A program made the position numbers and the translations under genes. The notes below the pieces were generated by a model. That model searched no databases. It was not told the DNA's origin and worked only from the letters and a program-made list of their open reading frames with translations. A DNA stretch of 64,000 nt, from contig CAJINV010000004.1 of assembly GCA_905178155.1 (NCBI GenBank), forward strand, positions 10,001,546 through 10,065,545. The letters run 5' to 3'. Source of the stretch: Amoebophrya sp. A120. Lineage: Eukaryota > Sar > Dinophyceae > Syndiniales > Amoebophryaceae. Shown piece by piece: positions 55,911 to 64,000 of the stretch (position 1 is the first letter of the stretch; each line of letters starts with the position of its first letter).

Positions 55911-58900
55911 ATGACACGCCTTTCATGGCTATGCGTACTATCTGTATCAGGTAGAAGTTTTTTCTCTTCAGTATCACTATCACTCGCCCTTCCTACTTGG
56001 CTGTTGTTGAACTCCGTGCCTTTACTAGAGACTTCTGAGGTTTTCAACATCGTGAAGAACTCGACCACATTTTCAAAGTTTGCATTCGCAACAGAAGTAC
56101 TCGACACGACGTTAGCTGGCGAAGTGCCTGCAGATCAAGATGACACGCCTGACACGACGCAAGTGGAAGCGGGTTTTAACCCTGAGGAGCCTGACGCGGA
56201 ACAAACAAGCGACGAAAAACTGTCGGAGCACTCATCGGCGTCCTCGGGGAGGACACGAACCTACTGTCCGCCACTCCCAAACTTCACCTACGACCTTCTT
56301 CGCGCTGTCGAAGAGGCAAACTGGGTCGCGGAAAAGGACGTCGTGCGAGCGGTGCCTTCGTATGAAACGTCCCTGCAGCTTTTTAGCGGGTGGCTTAACC
56401 ACGAATGGGTCAAGGTTAAGCGGTGGGGTGGTCGAGACAGAACCACCAGTACAACTGACCAGAAGAACAAAATGGGTAGGAGTGTGAATCACCTCCCCAC
56501 CCCTTTGAATCACCTCCCCACGCATCACCCCCCCACCCGGATCACCTACCCACCTCCCCCGCATCACCTCGTGATGCGGTCGCATCACCACCGCAACGGC
56601 CGGAGGTGATGCAGAAGCAGAGCCGACTGCGGCCTTGGTTGTTTGGGTCTAGGGTTTAGGGTTCGGGGTTTGGGTTCGTCGAGGCCAGCCGGCGCGACGG
56701 CGCCGTCGCGCCGGCTGGCCTCGACGATTCTCTCCTCCCCCTGTTGTTTGCTACCTCTCCGCCCGTGCGCGCCACCCTTCTGGATTCCGCTTTTCCTTGG
56801 TCCTTATGTTGTGCGCCCTATGCCCCGGGCGTGCTTCCGTGCCTTGACTCCTTGTGGCATTGCCTTGCGGGTGTCTGGGTCGTTCCATGTTCGCCATCTT
56901 AGGGCCGCCGGCCGCCACTTGGTGGCCGCGGGATGCGGACTCATGTGCGTTGTGGCAGATGCCTGGCTTCATGGCCGCGAGGTAGATCGATGGCACAGAA
57001 GCCAAGCAGCAAGCATCCAGACGTAGTCCTCGCGTTCTGGTCGACCATCACGGGGAGGCGCAGCGCTGTGGGGAAGTGTTGGACGACAGGGAGGTGGGGA
57101 GGTGGGGAAGTACCTCCCCACCTCCCCACTATTGGAAAGGTACCTCCCCACACGTGGGGAGGCACCTCCCCAGGGTGGGGAGGTAGGGAGGTGGGGAGGT
57201 GATGCGTGGGGAGGTGATTCACACCATAACCAACAAAATGGACGAAGAGCTCAGCGCGAAGAAGTCAGCGCCCTTTCTCGTGCGTTTCCTGCAGAAAACC
57301 GCCGCCAGTGTTCCTGTGTCGAGATCGAGAACAGGCAAAAAGAAAAATGACCACAAGTACTCTAACCCGCATCTTCTTCCCCCGAAAAAGAAACAGCACC
57401 TCCTCCGGTCTTTCCTGCGGAAGGAATTCTTTGCCAGATGCAAGATCGGAGAAAGCGAGTTTATGCTCCTCCTTTCGCTCGCGATTCACCGCATTTATGC
57501 GCAAATCAACCTCGATAACGCAGTCGGAGAAATGAGCGGGGTGGCGCTGGGTAGTAGTACGGATTTTGATTTAGCAGTAGATCATGGCCGCGCGCAGGAT
57601 TTTTACCCAGACGATGATGATGCTACCGGTACCGTTCCTTTGCGAAAAACCGCCGCAGCACACGGCGCACAGAGCAGCACTACTATCAGACAGCTTGCCG
57701 GCAGAACCTTCTTTCACGCGGGCAACGACCACGCTGCGGGTATGAAAGTGCACAACTCGTCTCCCTCCCCCTCATTTGTCATGCAAAATACCAAATCCAC
57801 CCTTTCCCTGTTAGCACCGCTTGCATGACAGATTCCGGAATCCAAAACAGCACTACAATCGTCTAGGAATTTGCCATGCAAAAGCTGCATCTTTGCCAGC
57901 GCTTGCGTTGCTGTTCATGCAACACAAATGAGGGGGAGGGGGAGTTCTACACTTTCATAGCGGGTGGGACTTCTCTACACGTCCACGCGGATCTTCGAAC
58001 GGACGAGACCCAGATACCTTGCGGCTGGGTCTCCGCGCACGACCTGAGGGTGCTGTTGGAGGTTTTCTCGGACTGTGGGCCGGCGCGGGAATCTCCGCGC
58101 AGGAGCCCGGACGATGATGTGATGAATACCAATTGCGCCAGCTATGACCGCTTCGTGAACATTCCTGGTATGGAGAAAATTGACGTGCCAAAACAGTGTT
58201 TGCACTCAGCGATCGGCGGTGTCGTGGATGAACATCAAATCAACCGCTCGGCCATACAGCAGCCGGCACCATTCTCTTCTAGCTTGCTGCTGCGCTTCCA
58301 GCTTCGACTCTTTCTGCGCGTTTTGAAAGCGGTCAGGGATATCATGGATGAGGATGGCGAAGAGAAAAGTGATGCACAAGAACAAGTCGGCGAAGATGAA
58401 AATCTTCTGGACCCAACTGCAACTGCCGCCTCCGCTCCCGCAAGAAGAAGAAATGCTTTACTCCTATCCCGTCTGAAATACTCTATGCGCCTGAACGCTG
58501 TCCGGAAGTTGTGGCAGGATAAAGTATCCTACGCGTTTGAGTTCCCAGACTTCCCGTTCGCGCACCGCCCGGCGCTGACGCAGAGGGCGAACAGGGTGGG
58601 GCCGCCTTTCGTGGACTTCGGAAGGATGCACGACGATAATGATATTCCTGTGGATCAAGCCGGCGAGGAGGCGGAGGACCAGCATGGCAAAGCTGGGGAT
58701 CTTCCGGATGGAGTTTCTCCTGTTCAGGAAGAACAAGCGAAAAACGACGACACCTGCTTCTCGTCCCTGTTTCTGATATCCTGTGCAAAAGTATCGTACT
58801 CGTATAAATGCAGCTCTTGCATTGCAAATCTTGTTCTCAAGGCAAATCTGCATTACAAATCTGATTTCTGATGCTGAGGAAATTTGTAATGCATTTATAC

Positions 58901-60062
58901 GAGTACGATGCTTTTTCTGTTCATACCTGATGGACCTCAACAAAAACGCATTGCGAGGCGAGAATCACAGTACGGCCGGAGCTGGGGTATGAGAGTGCAC
59001 ATTCTCCCTCCCCCTCATTTGTATGTGCGCGTGAACAACAATACAAGCACAGGCACACGTGGAGCCTCTGCATGACAAATTTATGCACTGATGTGGTGCA
59101 GTCGGGTATGCATGACGAATGAAGGGGGAGGGGGAGTAGTTGTGCACTCTCATATGGGGATACTCGGTGTTCATACATTTCAAAGTAGCGTGATTATGCT
59201 GACCCTGCGACGTCCTCACCTCTGACTGTGACACTCGTATGAAGGAGGTGTGGATGCTGGACAACTGAGCTCGCCGATGGGACCAGGCAGGTTCCATTTT
59301 CAGGCATGTCTTCTCATTCTCAATTAATACATCTGGTCTTAAATAAACAGCTTGTGCTTGCTCCTCGTCATGATCATGCGCCTGCTATCGCATAAAACTT
59401 TTTTGAACTAAAGCGTGCTACTCCGAAAGATTGAACACTGCATACCGAAGAAAGCGCTGCAGTCCGCGCTGGGTCTCCACCTCCGTGAAGACGACCGTGA
59501 TCTTTCTCCTGGTGAAAGCGGAACTGGAACTGAAAATGGAATGCGAATGGAGCAAACGACACGCACCATCTGCGGTCTCCCGGTCTCCATCGACGAAATC
59601 GTCGACGAAGCCACTGCCGACGCCACCCTGCAGGACATGAAGCCCGCGCCGTTGGACGTGGTGTCGTACTGCGCCGAAGATTTGATTTTCACCAACCAGG
59701 GCCTTGGCCACCCCCTGCACCCCTTTCCGGACACGAAGGTGAAGCAGCCCCTGCGGCTGTTCTGCGTCCGCAGTTTGCTGTTCGCAGCGCATTATTCCAA
59801 CAAATTTCCCTTCTGGCACGCGGCAATCGGGCTAGCGTTTCGGGCAGAGTACTTGTTCAGAACTACCGGAGCGGTTGTAGTTGAGGGGGCTGCGGGAGCT
59901 GCTGCTGCGCGAGCCCGTTCTACGGCGACCACTATCCCTGCCGTCGAATCTGACAAAGTTGAAGATGATGCAACTAATGAAGATCCTACTTCTAGTGCGG
60001 CGGCCTCGGCGGGACATCAGGGTGCACCAGCTGCAGACGGCCAGGACGAGAGCCATATCGTC
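55911..60062 (+). CDS. Unrecognised protein with hydrophobic N-terminus (3' end beyond the window)
   Basis: Exons: 55911-56475, 57242-57740, 57965-58776, 58931-58987, 59160-59166, 59414-60062; 863 codons in one frame, then an introner start. ATG 55911 gives MTRLSWLCVLSV and a second hydrophobic run (SLSLALPTWLLLNSVPLL), resembling a signal peptide or anchor. The next 50 residues are acidic. Later parts include a leucine-rich helical segment (SSSLLLRFQLRLFLRVLKAVRDIM) and a Cys/His-containing part (ICGLPVSIDE, DVVSYCAEDL, LFCVRSLLFAAHYSNKFPFWHAAIGLAF). No domain family is recognised. Five introns: one family N, two family C, one family A and one ordinary GT-AG intron; one exon is only 7 bases. 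The apparent tail SLRLEILKVEMITIET after 60062 is family H intron sequence, so the gene continues past the repeats. Confidence 0.65.
56646..56676. repeat. Telomere-like heptamers
   Basis: About four degenerate GGTTTAG-type units (GGTCTAG, GGTTTAG, GGTTCGG, GGTTTGG). The TTTAGGG repeat is the known telomere unit of plants and of dinoflagellates studied so far. Confidence 0.5.
56676..56727. repeat. 52-bp perfect palindrome
   Basis: Runs from TCGTCGAGGCC to GGCCTCGACGA around the centre GACGGC/GCCGTC with no mismatch and no loop. It can extrude as a cruciform. Confidence 0.95.
57741..57959. mobile_element. Introner, family C
   Basis: 219 bp, TATGAAAGTGCACAAC...GTTCTACACTTTCATA, with direct repeat GCGGG at 57736-57740 and 57960-57964. 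Joined reading NDHAAGGTSLHVH. Confidence 0.92.
58777..58925. mobile_element. Introner, family A
   Basis: 149 bp, TATCCTGTGC...TTCTGTTCATA, with flanks TCTGA/CCTGA (4 of 5). Joined reading SSLFLMDLNKNAL. Confidence 0.9.
58988..59154. mobile_element. Introner, family C (internally shortened)
   Basis: 167 bp, TATGAGAGTGCACATTC...GTTGTGCACTCTCATA, with direct repeat TGGGG at 58983-58987 and 59155-59159. About 50 bases shorter than other C copies. It leaves a 7-base exon before the next intron. Confidence 0.88.
59167..59413 (+). other. Conventional GT-AG intron
   Basis: 247 bp, GTGTTCATAC...TGAACTAAAG, phase 2. Joined reading AGAGDTRVLLRKIEH. Without it the frame stops at 59188. Confidence 0.65.
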
Positions 60063-60110
60063 TATGACAGCCTCAGGTTGGAAATCCTCAAAGTGGAAAT
60101 GATTACTATT
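60063..60110. mobile_element. Left half of a family H introner, interrupted
   Basis: TATGACAGCCTCAGG, then GGAAATCCTCAAAGTGGAAA, matches the left end of the complete copy at 26401. The matching right end is not found before 64000, so the element is either truncated or split by the repeat block that follows. Confidence 0.75.
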
Positions 60111-60144
60111 GAAACTGCAGCAACTACCCAAATCTGAGTTTTCT

Positions 60145-60435
60145 ACCCCGGATCCAGGGTAGGTTCCAGGGTAGGTTCCAGGGTAGGTAACACGAGGGGA
60201 CAGTGGATTTAAGAGGGGGGGGGGTACAGCCTACCCAGGAACCGACCCAGGAACCGACTCAACCCGACTCCTCAGCCGACCGATACAGCTCGGGTAAAGA
60301 AACAAACACGAGCTGTGGAGTCGGGTGAAGAGTCGGGTAAAAGTCGGGTCCAGGGTAGGTTTTGAGTCGGGTAAAGTCGGGCACATAGCTCGGGAAAGGG
60401 AAAGCGACCTTACCCGACTCTACCCGACTCGTCCA
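60145..60435. repeat. CCAGGGTAGGTT / ACCCGACTC repeats
   Basis: Direct copies of CCAGGGTAGGTT followed by inverted CCTACCCAGGAACCGACC and many TACCCGACTC / GAGTCGGGTA motifs facing each other. Non-coding. Confidence 0.8.
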
Positions 60436-60539
60436 GCAGATGCGACATAGTTTGCCAATGCGTCTGCTCTGGACGATCAGAAGCAGAGCGCCGAAGCTTC
60501 GCAGCGCGGCAACACAAAGCCACACACCCCGCCGGAGTC

Positions 60540-61340
60540 CTGCTGGCGCCGACTTTCAAAAGCCATCGGGCCCGCTGGATTGTTGCCGGCGCCGGCTCTC
60601 AAAAGTCCGCGGCCCTTCACTGACTGCCCAAAAGCCAGGCAGCAGCCTGGCCGCCGCGGCTGGCTGGCAGGCTTGCTGGGGGCGCCTTGGAACTGCCCGG
60701 CATCGCTCTCCACAGGCTGGCCATCAGCTTGCGGGGTTCCGGACGGTGCAGGCTGAGCAGACTGCACGCGAAAGGCCCGGGCGCAATGACCAAAAGCGGG
60801 AGGCGCGGCGACTTCTGCAAGGGCGGGGGCAGCTTCCACAGGTGTGCCACCGGCTTCCAAAAGTCCGCCAGCGACTTCCAAAGGCTGGCGCCAAGCCTGC
60901 TAGATTCCGGCCGCTGCAGACTTCCAAATAAAAGCCCGCCGCCGGCTTCCAAGAGTGAGCGAGCCCACCGGCCCGCGACTTTCAGAGGCCCGCCACCGGC
61001 TTCCAAAAGTCCGCCAGCGACTTCCAAAAGCTGGCGCGAAGCTTGCGGGCCGGGGGCGGTCGGATAGGTATCGGCCGGCACAGACTTCCAAACGCCCGCC
61101 GCCGACTTCCAGAACCCCGCCACCGGCTTCCAAACGCTGGCGCGAAGCTTGCAGGAGTCCGGCTGGTGCAGAGTTAAGCGCAAAAGGCCCGCCAGCGACT
61201 TTCGACCAAAAGTCCGCCAGCGGCTTCCAAAAAATGAAACGCCCGCCAATTGCCCCCAAAACTCCGCCACCGGCTTCCAAAAGGTCGGTGGCTTGGTCGC
61301 GGGATTCCATCCGGCTGGCGCAGGCTTGCAAAGGTCTGCG
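60540..61340. repeat. CTTCCAAAAGTCCGCCAGCG minisatellite
   Basis: Degenerate units of roughly 25-40 bases built on GGCTTCCAAAAGTCCGCC and GACTTCCAAAGGCTGGCGC. They leave open frames on both strands without domain content. Confidence 0.8.
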
Positions 61341-61429
61341 CGCCATCTGCTAGCGTCCAAAGCAAGGCTCGGCGGGCGGCGCCACGGGCCGCCGCGTGCC
61401 GGATTTGTTTCTCGCGGGCGCAGACTGGC

Positions 61430-61660
61430 ATGGGGCCACGGAGCAAAACCATGGCCAGAAGCTTCCCGGAATACATACAAAAGGGCGAAGGCGGTGCCCG
61501 GTTTCTCGCGCAAGCTGGCACGTGGACACGGAGCAAAGCCGCGGCCAGAAGCTTCCCAGAGTCAACCGGGCGGCGCAAGGCGTTGCCCGGCCGGTGGGGT
61601 CTCGCGCGGGAACGGGCCAAAATCGTGGCCCGAAGCATCGCAGAATCAACTGGGCGGAGG
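61430..61660. repeat. Diverged flank of the 122-bp array
   Basis: Contains TTTCTCGCG...GCACG.GGACACGGAGCAAA segments at irregular spacing, interspersed with GAAGCTTCCCAGA. These look like older, decayed copies of the array unit. Confidence 0.65.
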
Positions 61661-63400
61661 CGGTGCCCGGTTTCTCGCGCAAACTGGCACGGGGACACCA
61701 CACGGAGCAGAGCCGCGGCCAGAGCCTCCGCTTCCGCCGCACTGGCACACGGAGCAAAACCGCTCCCCCCCCCCAGAATTGGGCGGGGGTGGCGCCCGGT
61801 TTCTCGCGCAAACTGGCACGGGCACACGGGGCAAAGCCGCGGCCAGAGCCGTAGTTTCCGCCGCACTGGCACACGGAGCCAAGCCGCTCCCTCCCCAGAA
61901 TTGCGCGAGGACGGTGCCCGGTTTCTCGCGCAAACTGGCACGGGGACACGGAGCAAAGCCGCGGCCAGAGCCGTAGTTTCCGCCGCACTGGCACACGGAG
62001 CAAAGCCGCTCCCTCCCCAGAATTGGGCGAGGGCGGTGCCCGGTTTCTCGCGCAAACTGGCACGGGGACACGGAGCAAAGCCGCGGCCAGAGCCGTAGTT
62101 TCCGCCGCACTGGCACACGGAGCAAAGCCGCTCCCTCCCCAGAATTGGGCGAGGGCGGTGCCCGGTTTCTCGCGCAAACTGGCACGGGGACACGGAGCAA
62201 AGCCGCGGCCAGAGCCGTAGTTTCCGCCGCACTGGCACACGGAGCAAAGCCGCTCCCTCCCCAGAATTGGGCGAGGGCGGTGCCCGGTTTCTCGCGCAAA
62301 CTGGCACGGGGACACGGAGCAAAGCCGCGGCCAGAGCCGTAGTTTCCGCCGCACTGGCACACGGAGCAAAGCCGCTCCCTCCCCAGAATTGGGCGAGGGC
62401 GGTGCCCGGTTTCTCGCGCAAACTGGCACGGGGACACGGAGCAAAGCCGCGGCCAGAGCCGTAGTTTCCGCCGCACTGGCACACGGAGCAAAGCCGCTCC
62501 CTCCCCAGAATTGGGCGAGGGCGGTGCCCGGTTTCTCGCGCAAACTGGCACGGGGACACGGAGCAAAGCCGCGGCCAGAGCCGTAGTTTCCGCCGCACTG
62601 GCACACGGAGCAAAGCCGCTCCCTCCCCAGAATTGGGCGAGGGCGGTGCCCGGTTTCTCGCGCAAACTGGCACGGGGACACGGAGCAAAGCCGCGGCCAG
62701 AGCCGTAGTTTCCGCCGCACTGGCACACGGAGCAAAGCCGCTCCCTCCCCAGAATTGGGCGAGGGCGGTGCCCGGTTTCTCGCGCAAACTGGCACGGGGA
62801 CACGGAGCAAAGCCGCGGCCAGAGCCGTAGTTTCCGCCGCACTGGCACACGGAGCAAAGCCGCTCCCTCCCCAGAATTGGGCGAGGGCGGTGCCCGGTTT
62901 CTCGCGCAAATTGGCACGGGGACACGGAGCAAAGCCGCAGCCAGCGCCGTAGTTTCCGCCACACTGGCACACGGAGCAAAGCCGCTCCCTCCCCAGAATT
63001 GGGCGAGGGCGGTTCCCGGTTTCTCGCGCAAACTGGCGCGGGGACACGGAGCAAAGCCGCGGCCAGAGCCGTAGTAAGTTTCCGCCGCACTGGCACACGG
63101 AGCAAAGCCGCTCCCTCCCAAAAATTGGGCGAGGGCGGTGCCCGGTTTCTCGCGCAAACTGACACGGGGACACGGGGCAAAGCCGCGGCCAGAGCCGTAG
63201 TCTCCGCCGCACTGTCACACGGAGCAAAGCCGCTCCCTTTCCAGAATTGGGCGAGGGCGGTGCCCGGTTTCTCGCGCAAACTGGCACGGGGACATGGAGC
63301 AAAGCCGCGGCCAGAGCCGTTGCCGCCGCACTGGCACACGGAGCAAAACCGCTCCCCCCCCCCCAGAATTGGGCGAGGGCGGTGCCGGGTTTCTCCCGGG
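61655..63400. repeat. 122-bp tandem array, about 14 copies
   Basis: Unit start GAATTGGGCGAGGGCGG recurs near 62019, 62141, 62263, 62385, 62507, 62629, 62751 and 62873 at exactly 122 bases. Central copies are essentially identical, while copies before 61976 and after 62880 differ by point changes and small indels. The unit has no stop in any minus-strand frame, which explains the long minus-strand open frames. Confidence 0.93.
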
Positions 63401-64000
63401 AATTGGCATGGGGGTGCATGGCGCAAAAGTGCGGCCCGAAGCTTCGCAGAATCAGCCGGGCGAAGGCGGTGCCTGCCCACTTTCTCGCGCAGACTGGCTT
63501 GGGGACACGACACGGGGCAAGGCCGCGGCCTGCGCTTAGTTTCCCAGACTTGGGCGCAGGTGGTGCCCGGTTGGGTTTCTCGCGCCAACTGGCGTGGGCA
63601 CACGGAGCAAAACCATGGCCAGAGGCTCCCCAGAGTAGGGCGAAGGCGGTTCCCGGCTTCTCGCGCGAACTGGCACGGGGACACGGACCAAACCGCGGCC
63701 CGAAGCTTCGCAGAGAAAGAGGCGAGCGGCCGAAGGCGCTGCCTGCCCGCCGGGTGCCCGGTTTCCCGCGGCGACAGACTGGCAGGGGGACACGGACGAG
63801 CAGGTTGCCAACGTCTGCCGCCGGCTAGCTTTCAATCAAAAGTCCGCCAGCGCTTCCAGAAGTCCGGGACGGGCCTCGTGACGTTGGTCGGCGGCTTGCG
63901 GGATTCCGGCCGGCGCAGACATCCAAAAGCCCGGCCGCACTGGCCAAAGAAAAGCCGGGCAGCGACTTCCGCAAGGCTGGGGGCCGCTTCCTTCCGCAGG
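63400..64000. repeat. Diverged 3' flank of the array
   Basis: Again decayed TTTCTCGCGC..ACTGGC..GGGACACGG units, passing into CTTCCAAAAGTCCGCC-type sequence at 63835-64000. This mirrors the order seen at 60540-61660. No gene seen. Confidence 0.65.

Larger units (their letters stand above)
56476..57231. mobile_element. Large intronic element, family N
   Basis: 756 bp flanked by a 10-bp direct repeat AACAAAATGG (56466-56475 and 57232-57241), twice the usual length. Ends are inverted: GTGTGAATCACCTCCCC against GGGGAGGTGATTCACAC, followed on each side by many CCTCCCCAC / GTGGGGAGG copies. It starts GTAGGA. Joined reading TDQKNKMDEELSAKK. The interior holds telomere-like repeats and a perfect palindrome. 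Confidence 0.85.

Noticed and set aside
59167-59188. Stop at 59188 as the end of the last gene
   Set aside because: A GT donor at 59167 and an AG ending at 59413 join in phase to a long exon with similar composition. Kept at moderate confidence only.
60063-60137. C-terminal peptide after DESHIV in the last gene
   Set aside because: It translates the left arm of a family H introner, so the stop at 60135-60137 is probably not the true stop.
61174-63684. 836-codon minus-strand open frame
   Set aside because: It is generated by the 122-bp repeat, which has no stop in any minus frame. The product is the same peptide read in rotating frames, with no domain.

Overview
The window is nuclear eukaryotic DNA, most likely from an alveolate of the dinoflagellate lineage. 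My best guess is a Syndiniales parasite of the Amoebophrya type. This rests on dense transposon-like introns (introners) with inverted ends and target-site duplications (TSDs), non-GT-AG splice borders, all recognised genes on the + strand, and GC-rich codon use. The species assignment is inference from published descriptions of Amoebophrya introners, not a database match.

Layout: (1) start-3725, 3' part of an arginine/serine-rich RNA-binding protein with a C-terminal RRM; (2) 4547-5440, hairpin repeats and a ~97-bp tandem repeat; (3) 5633-6445, a small three-exon gene of unknown function; (4) 7403-8241, an assembly gap of N; (5) 9050-43193, one giant gene (37 exons, about 7,079 aa) for an RS-rich DEAH/RHA-type helicase-like protein; (6) 44683-46151, a zinc-knuckle protein; (7) 47079-48387, a mitochondrial-type IscU iron-sulfur scaffold; (8) 49297-49569, a possible 90-aa membrane protein; (9) 49679-55441, an aldo-keto reductase with an N-terminal membrane segment; (10) 55911 to beyond 60062, an unrecognised protein with a hydrophobic N-terminus; (11) 60110-64000, satellite-like repeats including a 122-bp array.

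The dominant signal is the introns. About 60 short elements (roughly 110-330 bp, some longer) interrupt the coding regions. They fall into at least twelve families by arm sequence. I label them A (arm TGCAAAAGTATCGTACTCG), B (ATGTCTGGGTCTGGAA), C (AGTGCACAACTCCCCCTC), D (AAAACGTCCCCACACCAGA), E (AAAAATCCCCCCTCCCC), F (AAATTTCCCGTACA), G (GTTAACGTTAAC and related), H (CTCAGGTTTGGAATCCTC), J (AAATACCCCCACCCCAGA), K (AGAAAAAAAACCATCCA), L (GTCAGGATCGAAATC), M (GGGGGGAGGGGGAAAAG) and N (GTGAATCACCTCCCC). Apart from N, nearly all begin TAT(C/G), end (C/G)ATA and are flanked by a 5-bp direct repeat of exon sequence. Removing the element plus one repeat copy restores the reading frame. In the helicase gene, 28 of 35 such introns have an exact repeat, six match at 4 of 5 bases and one has lost it. 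Four further introns are ordinary GT-AG introns without inverted ends. Exon coordinates below keep the left copy of each duplication; this is a convention and not proof of the exact splice site.

Larger elements sit inside some introners: a 3.5-kb palindromic CG-rich element (16204-19749), a 690-bp poly(A)-ended insert (12762-13451), and probably the satellite block at the 3' end of the window. The genes share no obvious pathway; what links them is the invasion of their exons by the same kind of element.
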